Shown here: piece after piece, positions 15,001-26,875 of the stretch | Layout of the letters: each line of letters opens with the position of its first letter | Position numbering within the stretch: the first letter of the stretch is position 1 | NCBI GenBank assembly: GCA_019055375.1 | Contig: JAHQIW010002128.1 | Span: forward strand, 1 to 64,000 | Direction of reading: 5' to 3' | Length of the DNA stretch: 64,000 nt | Source of the DNA: Parelaphostrongylus tenuis | Taxonomy: Eukaryota; Nematoda; Chromadorea; Rhabditida; Metastrongylidae | The notes under the pieces: model-generated | The model's database searches: none | Seen by the model: only the letters and a program-made list of their open reading frames with translations | What the model was told of the DNA's origin: nothing | Program-made: the position numbers and the translations under genes

Positions 15001-18000
15001 AGTAATGACGTAAAAGTGGTGCTATACTATAATAAAGCGTATCATCAGTGACTATTGTTCAACATGAATTCTCTGTGCGCTTTTGACACGTTTCAACAAG
15101 ATGCGAGTATTTTTAGATAGATCTCGATGCCAGCAATCAGATGGTACTATTGGATTCCGGATTCCGATTGAAACAGACTGGTTAATGACGTAAAAAGTGG
15201 TGCTATAATATACTAAAGCGTATCATCAGTGACTATTGTTCAACATGAATTCTTTGCGCGCCTTTACACGTTTCAGCCACGATGCGAGTATTTTTAGATA
15301 GATTTCCATGCCAGCAATCACATGGTACTACTGGATTCCGGATCCGATTGAAACAGGCTGAGTAATGACGTGAAAAGACGTAAAGACGTGCTATACTATA
15401 ATAAAGAGTATCATCAGTGACTATGGATCAACATGAATTCTTGCGCGCTTTTACACGTTTCAGCCACGATGCGAGTATTTTTAGATAGATCTCCATGCCA
15501 GCAATCACATGGTACTACTGGATTCCGGATCCGATTGAAACAGACTGAGTAGTGACGTAAGAAGAGGTGCTATAGTATAATTAATTTATCATTAGTGATT
15601 GTTTTTCAACATGAATTCTCTGTGCGCTTTTACACGTTTCAGCCAAGATGTGAGTATTTTTAGACAGATTTACATGCCAGCAATCTACAATTCCGGATCC
15701 GATTGAAACAGACTGAGTAATGACGTAAAAAGACATGTCTATACTATAATAAAGCGTATCAGCAGTAACTATTGTTCAACATGATTTCTCTCTGCGCTTT
15801 TACACGTTCAGATAAAAGATGCGATTATTTTTAGATAGATCTCGATTCAGCAATCACATGGTGCTATTGGATTCCGGATCCGATTGAAACAGACTGAGTA
15901 ATGACGTAAAAAGAGGTGCTGTAGTATAATAAATTTATCATTAATGATTATTTTCCAACATGAATCTTCTGGCGCTTTTACATGTTTCAGCCAAGATGCG
16001 AGTATTTTTAGATAGACCTCGATGCCAGCAATCAGATGGTACTGTTGGATTCCGGATCCGATTGAAACAGACTGAGTAATGACGTAAAAAGACTGGTGTA
16101 ACTATAATAAAGCGAATCATAGTGTAATCATTCAACATGATTTCTCTGTGCGCTTTTGCACGTTTCAGCCAGATGCGAGTATTTTTAGATAGATCTCGAT
16201 GCCAGCAATCACATGGTGCTATTGGATTCCGGATCCGATTGAAACAGACAGAGTAATGACGTAAAAGAGGTGCTGTAGTATAATAAATGTATCATTAATG
16301 ATTATTTTCCAACATGAATTCTCTGGCGCTTTTACATCGTTTCAGCCAAGATGCGAGTATTTTTAGATAGACCTCGATGCCAGCAATCAGATGGTACTGT
16401 TGGATTCCGGATCCGATTGAAACAGACTGAGTAATGACGTAAAAGGTGGTGCCATACTATAATAAAGCGTATCAGCAGTGACTATTGTTCAACATGAATT
16501 CTCAGTGCGCTTTTACACGTTCATAGCAAGATGCGAGTATTATTAGATAGATCTCGATGCCAGCAATCAGATGGTACTATTGGATCCCGGATCCGATTGA
16601 AGCAGTCTGAGTAATGACGTAGAGAGATCGTGCTATACTATAATAAAGCGTATCATAGTGTTACAGTTCAACATGAATTCTCTGTGCGCTTCTGCACGTT
16701 AAATCAGCAAGATGCGATTATTTTTAGATAGATCTCGATGCCAGCAATCAGATGGTACTCTTGGATTCCGGATCCGATTGAAACAGACTGAGTAATGACG
16801 TTAAAAAGGGTGCTATACTGTAATAAAGCGTATCATCAGTGACTATTGTTCAACATGAATTCTCTGTGCGCTTTTACACGTTCATAGAAGATGCGAGTAT
16901 TTTTAGATAGATCTCGATGCCAGCAATCAGATGGTACATTGGATTCCGGATCCGATTGAAACAGACTGAGTAATGACGTAAGAAATGGTGCTATACTGTA
17001 ATAAAGCGTATCATCAGTGATAATGTTCAACATGAATTCTCTGTGCGCTTCTACACGTTTCAGCAAGATGCGATTATTTTTAGATAGATCTCGATGCCAG
17101 CAATCAGATGGTACTATTGGATTCCGGATCCGATTGAAACAGACTGAGTAATGACGTAAAAAGTGGTGCTATACTATACTAAAGCGTATCATTAGTGTTA
17201 TCATTCAACATGAATTCTCTGTGCGCTTTTACACGTTTCAGCTAAGATGCGATTATTTTTAGATAGATCTCGATGCCAGCAATCAGATGGTACTATTTGA
17301 TTCCGGATCCGATTGAAACAGACTGAGTAATGACGTTAAAAGTGGTGCTATACTGTAATAAAGCGTATCATCAGTGATTATTGTTCAACATGAATTCTTG
17401 TGCGCTTTTACACGTTTCAGCCAAGATGCGATTATTTTTAGATAGATCTCGATGCCAGCAATCAGATGGTACTATTGGATTCCGGATCCGAAAGAAACAG
17501 ACTGAGTAATGACGTAAAAAGTGGTGCTATAATATACTAAAGCGTATCATCAGTGACTATTATTCAACATGAATTCTCTGTGCGCTTTACACGTTTCAGC
17601 CACGATGCGAGTATTTTAGATAGATCTCGATGCCAGCAATCACATGGTACTACTGGATTCCGGATCCCGATTGAAACAGACTGAGTAATGACGTAAAAAG
17701 TCGTGCTATACTATAATAAAGCGTATCAGTCAGTGACTATGGTCAACATGAATTCTCGTGCGCGCTTTTACACGTTTCAGCCAAGATGCGAGTATTTTTA
17801 GATAGATTTCCATGCCAGCAATCATATGGTACTATTGGATTCCGGATCCGATTGAAACAGACTGAGTAATGACGTAAAAGAGGTGCTATAGTATAATTAA
17901 GCTTATCATTAGTGATTGTTTTCAACATGAATTCTCTGTGCGCTTTTACACGTTCAATAAAGATGCGATTATTTTTAGATAGATCTCGATTCCAGCAATC

Positions 18001-19259
18001 ACATGGTACTATTGGATTCCGGATCCGATTGAAACAGACTGAGTAATGACGTAAAAAGAGGTGCTATACTATAATAAAGCGTATCATCAGTGATTATTTT
18101 CAACATGAATTCTCTGTGCGCTTTTGCACGTTTCAGCAAGATGCGAGTATTTTTAGATAGATCTCGATGCCAGCAATCACATGGTGCTATTGGATTCCGG
18201 ATCCGATTGAAACAGACTGAGTAATGACGTAAGAAGAGGTGCTGTAGTATAATAAAGCTTATCATCAGTGATTATTTTCAACATGAATTCTCTGGCGCTT
18301 TACATGTTTCAGCCAAGATGCGAGTATTTTTATATAGATTTCCATGCCAGCAATCACATGGTACTACTGGATTCCGGATTCGATTGAAACAGACTGAGTA
18401 ATGACGTAAAAAGAGGTGTTATAGTATAATAATATTTATCATTAGTGATTATTGTTCAACATGATTTCTCTGTGCGCTTTTGACACGTTTCAGCCAAGAT
18501 GCGAGTATTTTTAGATAGATTTCGATGCCAGCAATCACATGGTACTATTGGATTCCGGATCCATTGAAACAGACAGAGTAATGACGTAAAAAGACGTGCT
18601 ATACTATAATCAAGCGTATCAGCAGTGACTGTTGTTCAACATGAATTCTCTGGGCGCTTTTACATGTTTCAGCCAAGATGCGAGTATTTTTAGATAGACC
18701 TCGATACCAGCAATCACATGGTACTATTGGATTCCGGATTCGATTGAAACAGTCTTAGTAATGCCGTTAAAATAGGTGCTATACTATACTAAAGCATATC
18801 AGTAATGTAACATTCAACATCAATTCTCTGTGCGCTTTTACACAATTCATAAGAGATGCGAGTATTTTTAGATAGATCTCCGATGCCAGCAATCGGATAG
18901 TACTATTTTATCACGGATCCGTTTGAAGCAGACTAAGTAATGATGTAAATAGTATATCAAGGTGCTATACTGTAATAGAGCATAGCCATAGTGTAACATC
19001 CAACATGAATTTTCTGTGCGCTTTTTAACCTCTTCACACAAGATGAAATCATTTTTATATAGATCTCAGTGCCAGCAGTCAGATGGTGCTATTGGATTCG
19101 GGATCTATTTGAAACAGACTGAGTAATGACGTGAATTGTATTTGAATGTGCTGTACTATAATAGAGCATAGCCATAGTTTAACATTCAACATGAATTTTC
19201 TGTGCGCTCTTATCCTTTCAGCCAAGGTGAGAGCATTTTTAGAGAGATCTCGATGCCAT
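1..19259. repeat. Tandem satellite array, 178-180 bp monomer, about 107 copies
   Basis: A head-to-tail satellite fills the first 19.26 kb and continues off the left edge. Successive CAACATGAATTC starts lie 178 to 180 bp apart (for example 3961, 4139, 4318). Nearly every monomer carries GAATTC, AGATCT and GGATCC, so EcoRI, BglII or BamHI digestion would give a ladder. Two junction variants recur: one ends GTACCATTAGTGTATCATTC, the other GTATCATCAGTGATTATTGTTC. Copies between about 2.7 and 12.9 kb differ at only a few positions. Copies on either side carry GATTGAAACAG in place of GATAGAAACAG and many small indels. The last copies, from 18.7 kb, decay until the motif is lost at about 19,259. Open frames inside it arise because a 180 bp period is a multiple of three; they are not genes. 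Confidence 0.97.
2700..12900. repeat. Homogenised core of the satellite
   Basis: In this part adjacent monomers are almost identical and differ mainly in the junction tail and in GGTACTATTGG versus GGTACAATTGG. This is the pattern expected from recent unequal exchange or gene conversion. The flanks at 1-2.7 kb and 12.9-19.26 kb hold older, diverged monomers. The borders of the core are approximate because the change is gradual. Confidence 0.8.
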
Positions 19260-20447
19260 CTGAATGTGAAGACGTGGGGCGAGTATTATGCGTGCTGAGT
19301 GTTAGCTGCTTTTGAACGTGTTTTATGCTGCGCAGGAGCACCTATTGCTCAACTCCAGGCGCAGTCTAATGGAAATGCTACAGAGGGAAAGTTATGGTGC
19401 CCTATGAGTTAACACCCAGTCAGGAAAGGTTCACCTTTTGCATAGTGGTTTTCGCATTGTGACACTATAGTTCCTTCTACGTCAAGGTTCTTATGTACAT
19501 GTTCAAATACAACTCATTTCTCAAGCAACAATGTTTTTCAGAAGTCGACGAGAGATTGTCTTATCTCATTCCTATCATGTTCGATGCCCACACGAATTTG
19601 TCAGTTTACATTACGCAATAAAACGGTCCTGCCACCTCCCGGTACCTTTGTCAACGACACCACATGCAAGGAACGCAGTCGAGGTAGGTGTAGAAGAGGA
19701 GAGCGATGGCGATGCATGAAGTCATTCATTATTTCCGATCTTTTGGATGGGAAGTTATTTTATGAAAAACACATGTTCGGCGGATAGGAGCATACAGCTG
19801 ATCGACTAAGAGTGAATATGTAAAGTCAATTTTGCCACCCTCCTGCATAATGCTGGTACAAATTTGCCTATTTTGAAAGTTGGGAGGCTTATCGAATAGG
19901 GGACACAAAATCGAAACTGTTATTGTAAGCGTACTGCAAGACACATTTGCGTTTCAACAGAACAACTTTTCAATTTTCATCCATTCCATCCTATGGAGCT
20001 TAAATTTTTGGAACACTTCAGCTATCAGTGCAATGAAAAGTTGTTCGAATAAGTGATAGCGCTCAACTGTTGTTTGATATAATTCTTTTTGTTTGAACAT
20101 CACGTTTTATATTAAGTGGAAACAATGAAACGGTCGTTTCTTCCATGATTACAGACAAATGAGCTATAAGTTCATCAAAAAATACGCACTGGTGATATCT
20201 TCACATGATTGATATTTATGCAGTTATACTATGGCGGATACAACGAATAGGCTTCCAAACATATGTATCATTTTCTCCTACATGCACTTCTGAGCAGTTT
20301 GAAGGCACTATAGTTGAAACTACGCTGTAGTTCTCGATGTTTATGTCGCCAGAGAATAATTCAACTTTGAAATTTTGCTGGTCGCTACGAAAACGATCAC
20401 CTACTGTTTTACCAGGTGGAATTGGTTCACTGGCCAAAGACAGCCTG
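19260..20447. other. Gene-free transition between satellite and first exons
   Basis: Unique-looking AT-rich DNA. The short open frames on both strands overlap each other and have no convincing splice sites or domain content. No repeat family seen elsewhere in the window was recognised here. Confidence 0.5.
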
Positions 20448-21016
20448 TCAGTATCCGTTCGACGATGCCCAAGCGTGTTCTGGTGAATCCTCTTCTTTCT
20501 CTTTATCTCTTCGCAATGTGGCTTGCGTGATCCCAGCGGTGGTTGCAAGTGGCCTATCTCGAGATGAAAGTTGGGTCTCGAAATTGTCAGACTGCTGCAA
20601 GAAAATTATATCTCAGCCGCGAAAAAGCGATAAAATGTCGAAAGTTATTCTAATGTGCAAGGTAGAACTTACTGTCTACCTCGTGTGATGAGTGGGCAGT
20701 CTTGTTCTCGAGGGCGACGTGATTAGAGCGGAGCATATACGTAGGAAGAGTGCTTGGGTGAAACGCTCCGTGGAAAAGACTGCCACGTGAAAGGAATGCA
20801 TAAAGCAGCGGATTGCCATACTGGCTTTGTGAAGTCTGCAATAATATTAGTGTTCTGGACGGTGCAAGATGGACATCAAGCACAATGCTGATGGCTTGAA
20901 TATGTTACGGGAAAAGGTAGAAGCTCAGTCAGAGATAAAGCGGACCATACCTGCTGGACAACCTCCGAGTTGCTCTGCACAGGGAATTGCTTGGAAAGCA
21001 TCGTATTGATTTCCAT
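20448..21016 (-). CDS. Three-exon minus-strand block encoding a 122-residue polar protein or the C-terminus of a larger gene
   Basis: Exons are 20951-21016, 20680-20835 and 20448-20594, all joining in phase 0. Donors are GTATGG and GTAGAC; acceptors are TTATTGCAG and TTTTCTTGCAG. Reading from the ATG at 21016 to TGA at 20448 gives 122 residues rich in Ser, Gln, Asn and Thr, with no membrane segment, and a charged tail (KEKEED). A TTGGTCAG acceptor lies 15 bp upstream of the ATG and could be a trans-splice site. A better-looking acceptor (TTCCCTGTGCAG) lies inside the first exon, so this may instead be the 3' end of a longer gene. The stretch SQYGNPLLYAFLS resembles the YGN-containing segment in the C-terminal region of NuMA. 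That fits the NuMA/LIN-5-like gene upstream on the same strand, but the link is inference. A second frame is also open across all three exons. Confidence 0.45.
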
Positions 21017-21647
21017 TGTGATAAAAATGATCTGACCAAGACCTCAAGCATCCTGACTACTTAGCTCTCCACCACTAGTCTCGCGTCGTGTTCATAACGA
21101 GAAGTAACATGAAGAAACACACATGAACATGAACAGTTGCTGCAACTGCTCTACAAGATAAAGAAATTATGAAAAAGCAGTTATCTAAATTCTAGCGCAT
21201 TCGTATGTCCTTCTAATGATTTTTACAGTAATTTGTTCTCTCGAACGAAGCAGCAAAGTTGAATCCGACGAAGACTACCTGGTGTATGATTTACGCAACA
21301 GAACGAGCAGCCTATTTATTGCCCTCTGAAATTATAATCCACTTAAGAGGAAGGAGTTGATTTCACACTGATTCGCTAGCGAAGCAGTTCATACGAGACA
21401 TCTTTTGCGAATTGATCTGGAACTTAGGTCAGTCAAAAGGTTGCTCGCACAGATTATAGAAAGAAAGTGCTTCTGTGGATTATAGAGTAAATCAAGAGCT
21501 AGCTGGTATGTCATAACAGTTCAGCAATTCGTTTCTCTAAGACACAAAGTGTTAAAGCCTACTTGGTTGGAAGAGTGTTGAACATATCGAGATAACCTCG
21601 ACTATGACTTAGTGAATTTCAAATCAACTGGTCTATTCAAATGCGCT

Positions 21648-21870
21648 TGAGGCGCAGTGGTTAGGAGTGCTTTGCGACACCTGTAATAGATGAATCGACG
21701 GTCGAAGACTTGATCCTCTCTCCTTGTCTATAGGAATAGCAGCACCGCCTTGATAGATCGGTAGGCGACCGTCAATCATTGTAAAGGTCAGATATGCATT
21801 CATTCACTTAAAATGGAGCTAAAAATTGAGAGCGAATGCATGACGGAACACTCAGAGATTGATTAACTGT
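21648..21870 (+). repeat. Degenerate SINE copy, family 1 (tRNA-derived)
   Basis: An old copy of the family seen better at 26597 and 34573. It keeps the box A-like GGCGCAGTGGTTAG head, the TCATTGTAAAGG segment and the ATGCATTCATTCAC segment, and ends near GATTGAT. The middle is diverged. Confidence 0.6.
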
Positions 21871-22817
21871 TAGCAGCTCTATCTCTTATCCTTTGATTTA
21901 CTCCAAGTATTACTAGACATTGAACTCTACAACTTCGTTCTCACAGATTTTGAAGCATCGGATTAGAGAACTCGTACAATTGAGGATCTCGTGTATGGTT
22001 GCGATGATAAAATCGATGAAAACATTGAGGTGAACATCGTCCAAGATCATTTGTTTTAGTTCTTCTTTCTAGTTTCTGCTGTTAGACATTCCAATGCCAT
22101 TCCCAGGATGAACGCCAGTTTTTGGAACTGTTTTGAAAATTGGAACAGGAAGTATAACTCGAACTTTAGGTGGTTCAAATGCAGATTTATCGAAAACACA
22201 CAACACGTTATTCTCGTAAGCATTCAGCGATGTTGAAGACTTTGTACTTAAAAACATTTACTTCAGAATAAACTCAATTATTTACTACGAATCAAAGTAT
22301 TTTACAGTTGTCATTTTGTAATCATCACAATTCGCAAAATTCTTGGTCTACACTCCTGAGTGCGACTTACGTTACGTTACATTCACAACGACTCAATCTA
22401 TCCACTGAGAATATCTAAGCACTTTCCATCAATTTACGTTGATCTGAGAGCTCATTCAATCTGATTTACAATGCAGCAAAAACTATCTAACGAAATCAAT
22501 TACTTTACAAATTATACAGTATCAAAACTGAGATCGTCATAACCATGTTAGCAACAAAAAGTCAGTGTTCTAAGCATTTGAGTAGGTCAGAATAATTAAG
22601 ACCATAACTTATGAGACTTATATATTCTAGAATATTTTTGCTCAAAACATCCATTGTTAACAGCTGATAAAGCTTCTTCAAAAGTGCTTTCGCTGAGAAT
22701 TGGTTGAGTCCGATAGAGGTAATTTTCTTTTCACATATGACGAGGCTCGCTGGAAAAGCTGAAACAAATCAACATTGCTTACACTATGATTTCACAATTA
22801 GCCATTGTTACCCTCAC
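21871..22817. other. Mostly non-coding; one possible terminal exon on the minus strand
   Basis: The minus-strand open frame at 22069-22257 reads through a proline- and lysine-rich stretch (FEPPKVRVILPVPIFKTVPK) to TAG. It could be a terminal exon, but its acceptor (TTTTTAAG near 22245) does not join the 22818-22970 exon in that frame. Joined directly, the reading would stop after 12 codons. The rest shows no gene. Confidence 0.3.
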
Positions 22818-23283
22818 TTTATTCCTCCTCTTTGCGCTCTGGTGCCCTTGTTTAACAACATTTTTACTTCCTAATGGTAGAGTACAAGCTTCAACTTCTG
22901 TGACGTGAGCACAACGTATAGTCGGATATAGCAATCTGGAAAAAGGAAATTCGTTCACCAGCACACATTTCTACAATATACAATATTTTCGTTTAGAATA
23001 GTTAGCTCCTTGAATGGCGCTGTGCTTTAATTCCCTGCAGATCAGAACATTTCTGCCAGTCGTTCCGTTATCTCATATACGATCTCTTCGGAGATGGTCT
23101 TATTCAAACTCATTACGTATTTTGGAACCTTACACTCGTGCTCACATGCTTTGGACGGAATATCTTAGCATCAGCATCTTGACAGTCTGTTCGACAACGT
23201 TGGACGTCCCTTATTCTGCTCAAGTATCGTCCAGATTTCTGAGGCGTTGGTTTAAGACGGAGCGTATAGCAGTTCATTTGATT
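22818..23283 (-). CDS. Two cysteine-rich exons of an unrecognised, probably secreted protein (partial)
   Basis: Exon 23146-23283 (46 codons) and exon 22818-22970 (51 codons) are both phase 0 at each end. Donors are GTGAGC and GTGAGG; acceptors are GATGATCAG and TATATTGTAG. The joined 97 residues hold six cysteines (in NCYT, QRCRTDC, HKCV, RCAH, EACTLP) and finish in a basic run (SAKRRNK). The cysteine density suggests an extracellular domain. The EACTLP end is faintly like a thrombospondin type 1 module, but the family was not recognised. Neither the start nor the stop exon is established. These exons could also belong to the larger minus-strand gene whose exons begin at 28.47 kb. Confidence 0.35.
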
Positions 23284-23859
23284 CTGATCATCTTTGTATA
23301 TACATGGAGTCGAGTCATTCACGAGTGATCGTTAGCGCAACCGAGGATGAGGCATAGGAAACGAGTAATTTCCTCGGCAAAAATCATCTCCTACAAGGTT
23401 GATTGGAGGAAGACTGTTGGAGAGCAGAAGTGGTGTCTAAGTTTACCTATACTTCCTTACATGTTCTCATCTGCAATTTCATGTAAAGAATGATGCTAAC
23501 AGGAAACTGATTACGTAAATTGCGTTGTCCACAGATACTACGAGTATTTATCACGATATAATGTATAAAAAGTTTGTACTGACTAAAAACGCTCGGCTGT
23601 CCAAATCTTTCACGGCCGCTCCACCGCATCGAGTCGGAAGCCTTCACAAATCGACGAAAGCGAGACAAAAACATAATCATACTACTTTTCAGTCCTTTTC
23701 CGTTATCCAACAGGAAAAGATGAGATGGCCTTTTCACTGGATAAAGACTCCATCGCAATTTATAACTTGAAACTTTTGATAATATTTCCAAAGCTCAAAT
23801 CTCAGAGGATTGCTGCACATTCTTACTTTTAAAAGAGCTTTTTCATAGCGCTGTAGCAT

Positions 23860-24400
23860 TCAAGACAAAATTATGTTTCACACGTGTCGCGTGCGCTCAT
23901 TATTATCGAGCTCAAACTTTGCTAGAAGAACCAAAAGCATATGAACTCTACAGAAAATCTTGTAGTACCAGAGTCATATGCTTTCTTTCAAAGCGGAGAA
24001 GAATCTCAAATTCAATGATAAAAATCGCAGTTCACATGTGAGTCGCGCGTTATCGATCCACTGCCACCACACACCCTACAGACAAGTGAATGCGCGACGC
24101 ATGTAAAACCCAACTTCATTTTCCAAGCTACACTGGACTGAGACGGTTTTTTATACAATAACCACAGCGCTGGAATCGTCGAAACTTGGAATTCTTCGAG
24201 ATTTAAGCTAACGAAGGATTACTAGCTGTCTAAAGAAAGAGTTTCGTCCAGCGAAATATAAGCAAAACAATAGTCTAGGTTTGTGGCGCGTTTCAAACAT
24301 AATTTTATTTTGAATGCAAGGCCTTCTCAATAAACAGCAGCACAGCGGTACGGTGAGATTTAAGCTTTGGAAAGACTACCATAAGTGCGATGAAAAATCT
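23860..24400. repeat. Fold-back element, dispersed hairpin family
   Basis: The left end (near 23865-23905) contains GACAAAATTATGTTTCACACG. The right end (near 24285-24320) contains its inverted partner TTTCAAACATAATTTTATTTT. Related ends occur near 30175 and 48390, so this belongs to a dispersed family of imperfect hairpins. The interior has a smaller dyad around CATATGAACTC / AGTCATATGC. Confidence 0.55.
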
Positions 24401-25436
24401 TTGTCTAGCAAAGCAGTCATTTCATCATTACCCTCCAGATAGCCAAAAAGACCCATTATTCTTCATCCTGATGAAAATAACTTGGAAGAAAAGATCCTTG
24501 AGGATATAGAGCTGGCTGGATGGTGATACTTGCCGGTTTTATGTAGGTCGCGCTTGTTGAGTAACAACATCGACCCCACTAGATTATCACTGATCTGACA
24601 TCTCTCTTTAGACATATGAAAACTATGTGTAGTGCATTAATGACGAATGGCCAAAGCATTGGGTCTAATGTTCTAAGGGCGTTTAGGGAGAACATAACAT
24701 GCAGAACTTTTGAACGATAGTCGACAACACTACCTAATATGGGTATGAATCCCTTCCATGGTTTTCTGGATGTGAGTACCTACATAGATGTTGGGTAACA
24801 ACTATGTCAGTGGTCCATTTAGTCAAGTCTCGCGAGCGCTTCAAAACTATTTCACGACTTGTGGAGCTTCAGTTGATAATGACGTTCTTTTTCCTTGTGT
24901 GTATCGCTTTTCAAAAATTGAGATGAGTTAATGAATGCCTGCGGCCACTCATGCGACTCCGTGTCAATACATTAGCTAGCGTGTTTTGAGGCAGATATCT
25001 CCTTATTACTTTACAGATATCGGTTTTTTGTCAGCAGAAACAAAATATTCCATGGCCCCTCTGTATTCCTTCACGATATTATCGACAACGAAGACTTTTC
25101 AAAACACGAAAAAATATAGAATGTGCACCTATTTCTGTAAGCAGAGGAATAATGTAAGAAGTTGAGGGGCCAAACCTGTTTCGATTAAAAACCCCAAATT
25201 TACCAAGTTTTCGATCCATGGTGAGAGAAAGACTAATTTAGTTCACTTTCTCTTATCGATATCACAGCTAATATTGAATGTAAAATATTAGAAAACTACA
25301 GAACCACTCGCGGTGTTTTTGAACTACCTTCTATAACTAGTAATATTCCATTATGCACATAGAGATCAACCCATGAGCAAAAAATAGAAAAGAAAATCAG
25401 CAAAATCCAAACTGTAAGAAATTGAAGACTATAATA
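24401..25436. other. No feature recognised
   Basis: AT-rich sequence with no convincing exon, repeat of a known family or RNA gene on either strand. Confidence 0.4.
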
Positions 25437-25640
25437 GAGGCTGAGTGATGTGCAAAGTTTCGACTCAAGCGGTACTCGAACTCGAACCTCACCTCTTCCG
25501 TAGGCGCGTGCGTAAGCAATTGCACTACGGATGCCAGTTTTGTTTCTACTCTTTCTACGCTACAATGCATCAATCTGCTAGCATCCAACCGTCAACGATT
25601 TGGCCTGGCAGTCGATATCGACATTGAACCCAGTCACGGT
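25437..25640. repeat. Short interspersed element with a TGAGTGATGTGCAAA end and reverse-strand tRNA-like core
   Basis: It begins with TGAGTGATGTGCAAAGTTTCG. On the minus strand it reads like the A- and B-box parts of a tRNA, with GGTTCGAGTTCGAG as the B-box-like part. Related ends and cores occur at 37805-37990, 40275-40430 and 41145-41390. The far end is less clear than in the other copies. Confidence 0.5.
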
Positions 25641-26596
25641 GACAGATATTGGATATACGTAGAACCAGCAGTTAAAGCGGTCAAATAAAAAATTCTGTTT
25701 GATTATACTTTTAATAAAAGTCTAAGAAGAAGTCTCAGAGACTAACGTGTGCCTTCTCTGCAGCTCACTGAGTTTCGATTGATCTCTATCGAAGTTTTCA
25801 ACGTCTCTATCTACCGAAGCATCTAAACAAACAGAACTATTCAGAAATGATTGAAATGCGAATTCTTTGATAATGAAAACGTTGTTTCTCAGCTACATAT
25901 TCTGGACTTTAATTTACCTAGCACGTAGACAGATATGCGAGCATTACGTTGTAAAGCGACAAAAAACTTTGAAAAAGCAAATTGGAAAGAATTTCTTAAC
26001 AACCGTTAACGCAATGATTATAGAAAAGGAAAATGAGTTGATCATTTACTTACAGGACTCATTCAGCGAAAAGTACGAGCTATTTGTCTTTGGCACTGAA
26101 GTTTTGCTATACACAGTGCTCGGAGCGCTAGTAGCGCTATTACATCTTGAATCGGCGTTCGAAGAGTTGGGTTGATGCGACAGCTGTAAACAATCAAAGG
26201 CAGAAGAAGGCTTGCAGTTGATAGCACTCTTGTCCTCCATTTTACTCTAAAAATCGTCCGAACAGTGCAAATCCACTGGAAATAAGAAATTAAAGTGTTT
26301 CGCTTCATCTACACTTCCTGGACTCAAAACTCGTAAGTTAAATACGCCAGCTACTCTATCAAGAAAGCATCTACCCATAGAGATCAACATCTATGAACAC
26401 GTGAGCAACTAAGCTGGTTTTTCGATAAGTATTGAGAAAAATTTTGATAACCACAGAGTTTGAGAACTTCCAAACTTAATGGACGGAAAAGAGGCTTTGC
26501 TTTATCGAGATTTATGCTCCAAACCCCTTTCCGAAGTAAAATAGAAGATACTTGTAGCTTCAGCTTCAATTTCTATAATCGTATCTCTCTTTTTAA

Positions 26597-26875
26597 GGAG
26601 TGCATGTAGTGCAGTGGTTAGAGGTGCACTGCGTCGGTTCGACCTCACGCTCATCTCACCAAGCCTTCCATCTCTCCGAGGTAGGTAATTTGGTACCAGA
26701 CTGGTCTCAGACTTGTCTGGTAGGATAGGCAGCAGTAACTCGGTTGAGCGGGAGGCCAGCGCGAGTCATTGTAAAGGCCAGACATGCATTCAATCACCTC
26801 AAATAAAGTTAGAAATCGAAGACGACTGCATGGCGCATCCCTCAGGACTTGATCAACGCCGAGAACCTTATCCTG
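26597..26875 (+). repeat. SINE copy, family 1 (tRNA-derived)
   Basis: The head TAGTGCAGTGG fits RNA polymerase III box A and GGTTCGACCTC fits box B, about 35 bp apart. The body contains GGTACCAGACTGGTCTCAG, GAGTCATTGTAAAGGCCAG and ATGGCGCATCCCTCAGG. It ends in a TTATCC-type tail. Copies at 34573, 39532, 39912, 35882 and 21648 share the same order of segments. No protein is encoded; the open frame across it is incidental. Confidence 0.8.

Noticed and set aside
6182..18265. Minus-strand open frames of 61-106 codons in the satellite
   Set aside because: They are the same repeat translated in different frames. They exist because 180 bp is divisible by three, and they break wherever a monomer is 178 or 179 bp.
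20650..20883. A GPCR seventh-helix reading of GNPLLYAFLS
   Set aside because: The residues before it (SEVVQQTSQSQ) are polar, so there is no membrane helix leading into the NPxxY-like motif, and no other helices were found nearby.
23014..23328. Plus-strand 104-codon frame
   Set aside because: It lies opposite the cysteine-rich minus-strand exon, whose reading has consistent splice sites. The plus frame looks like its shadow.
23447..23791. Minus-strand 114-codon frame
   Set aside because: No convincing acceptor or donor and no recognisable composition. A plus-strand frame overlaps most of it.
25867..26175. Plus-strand 102-codon frame with hydrophobic ends
   Set aside because: No partner exons, no splice sites and no family resemblance. 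Minus-strand frames of similar length overlap it.
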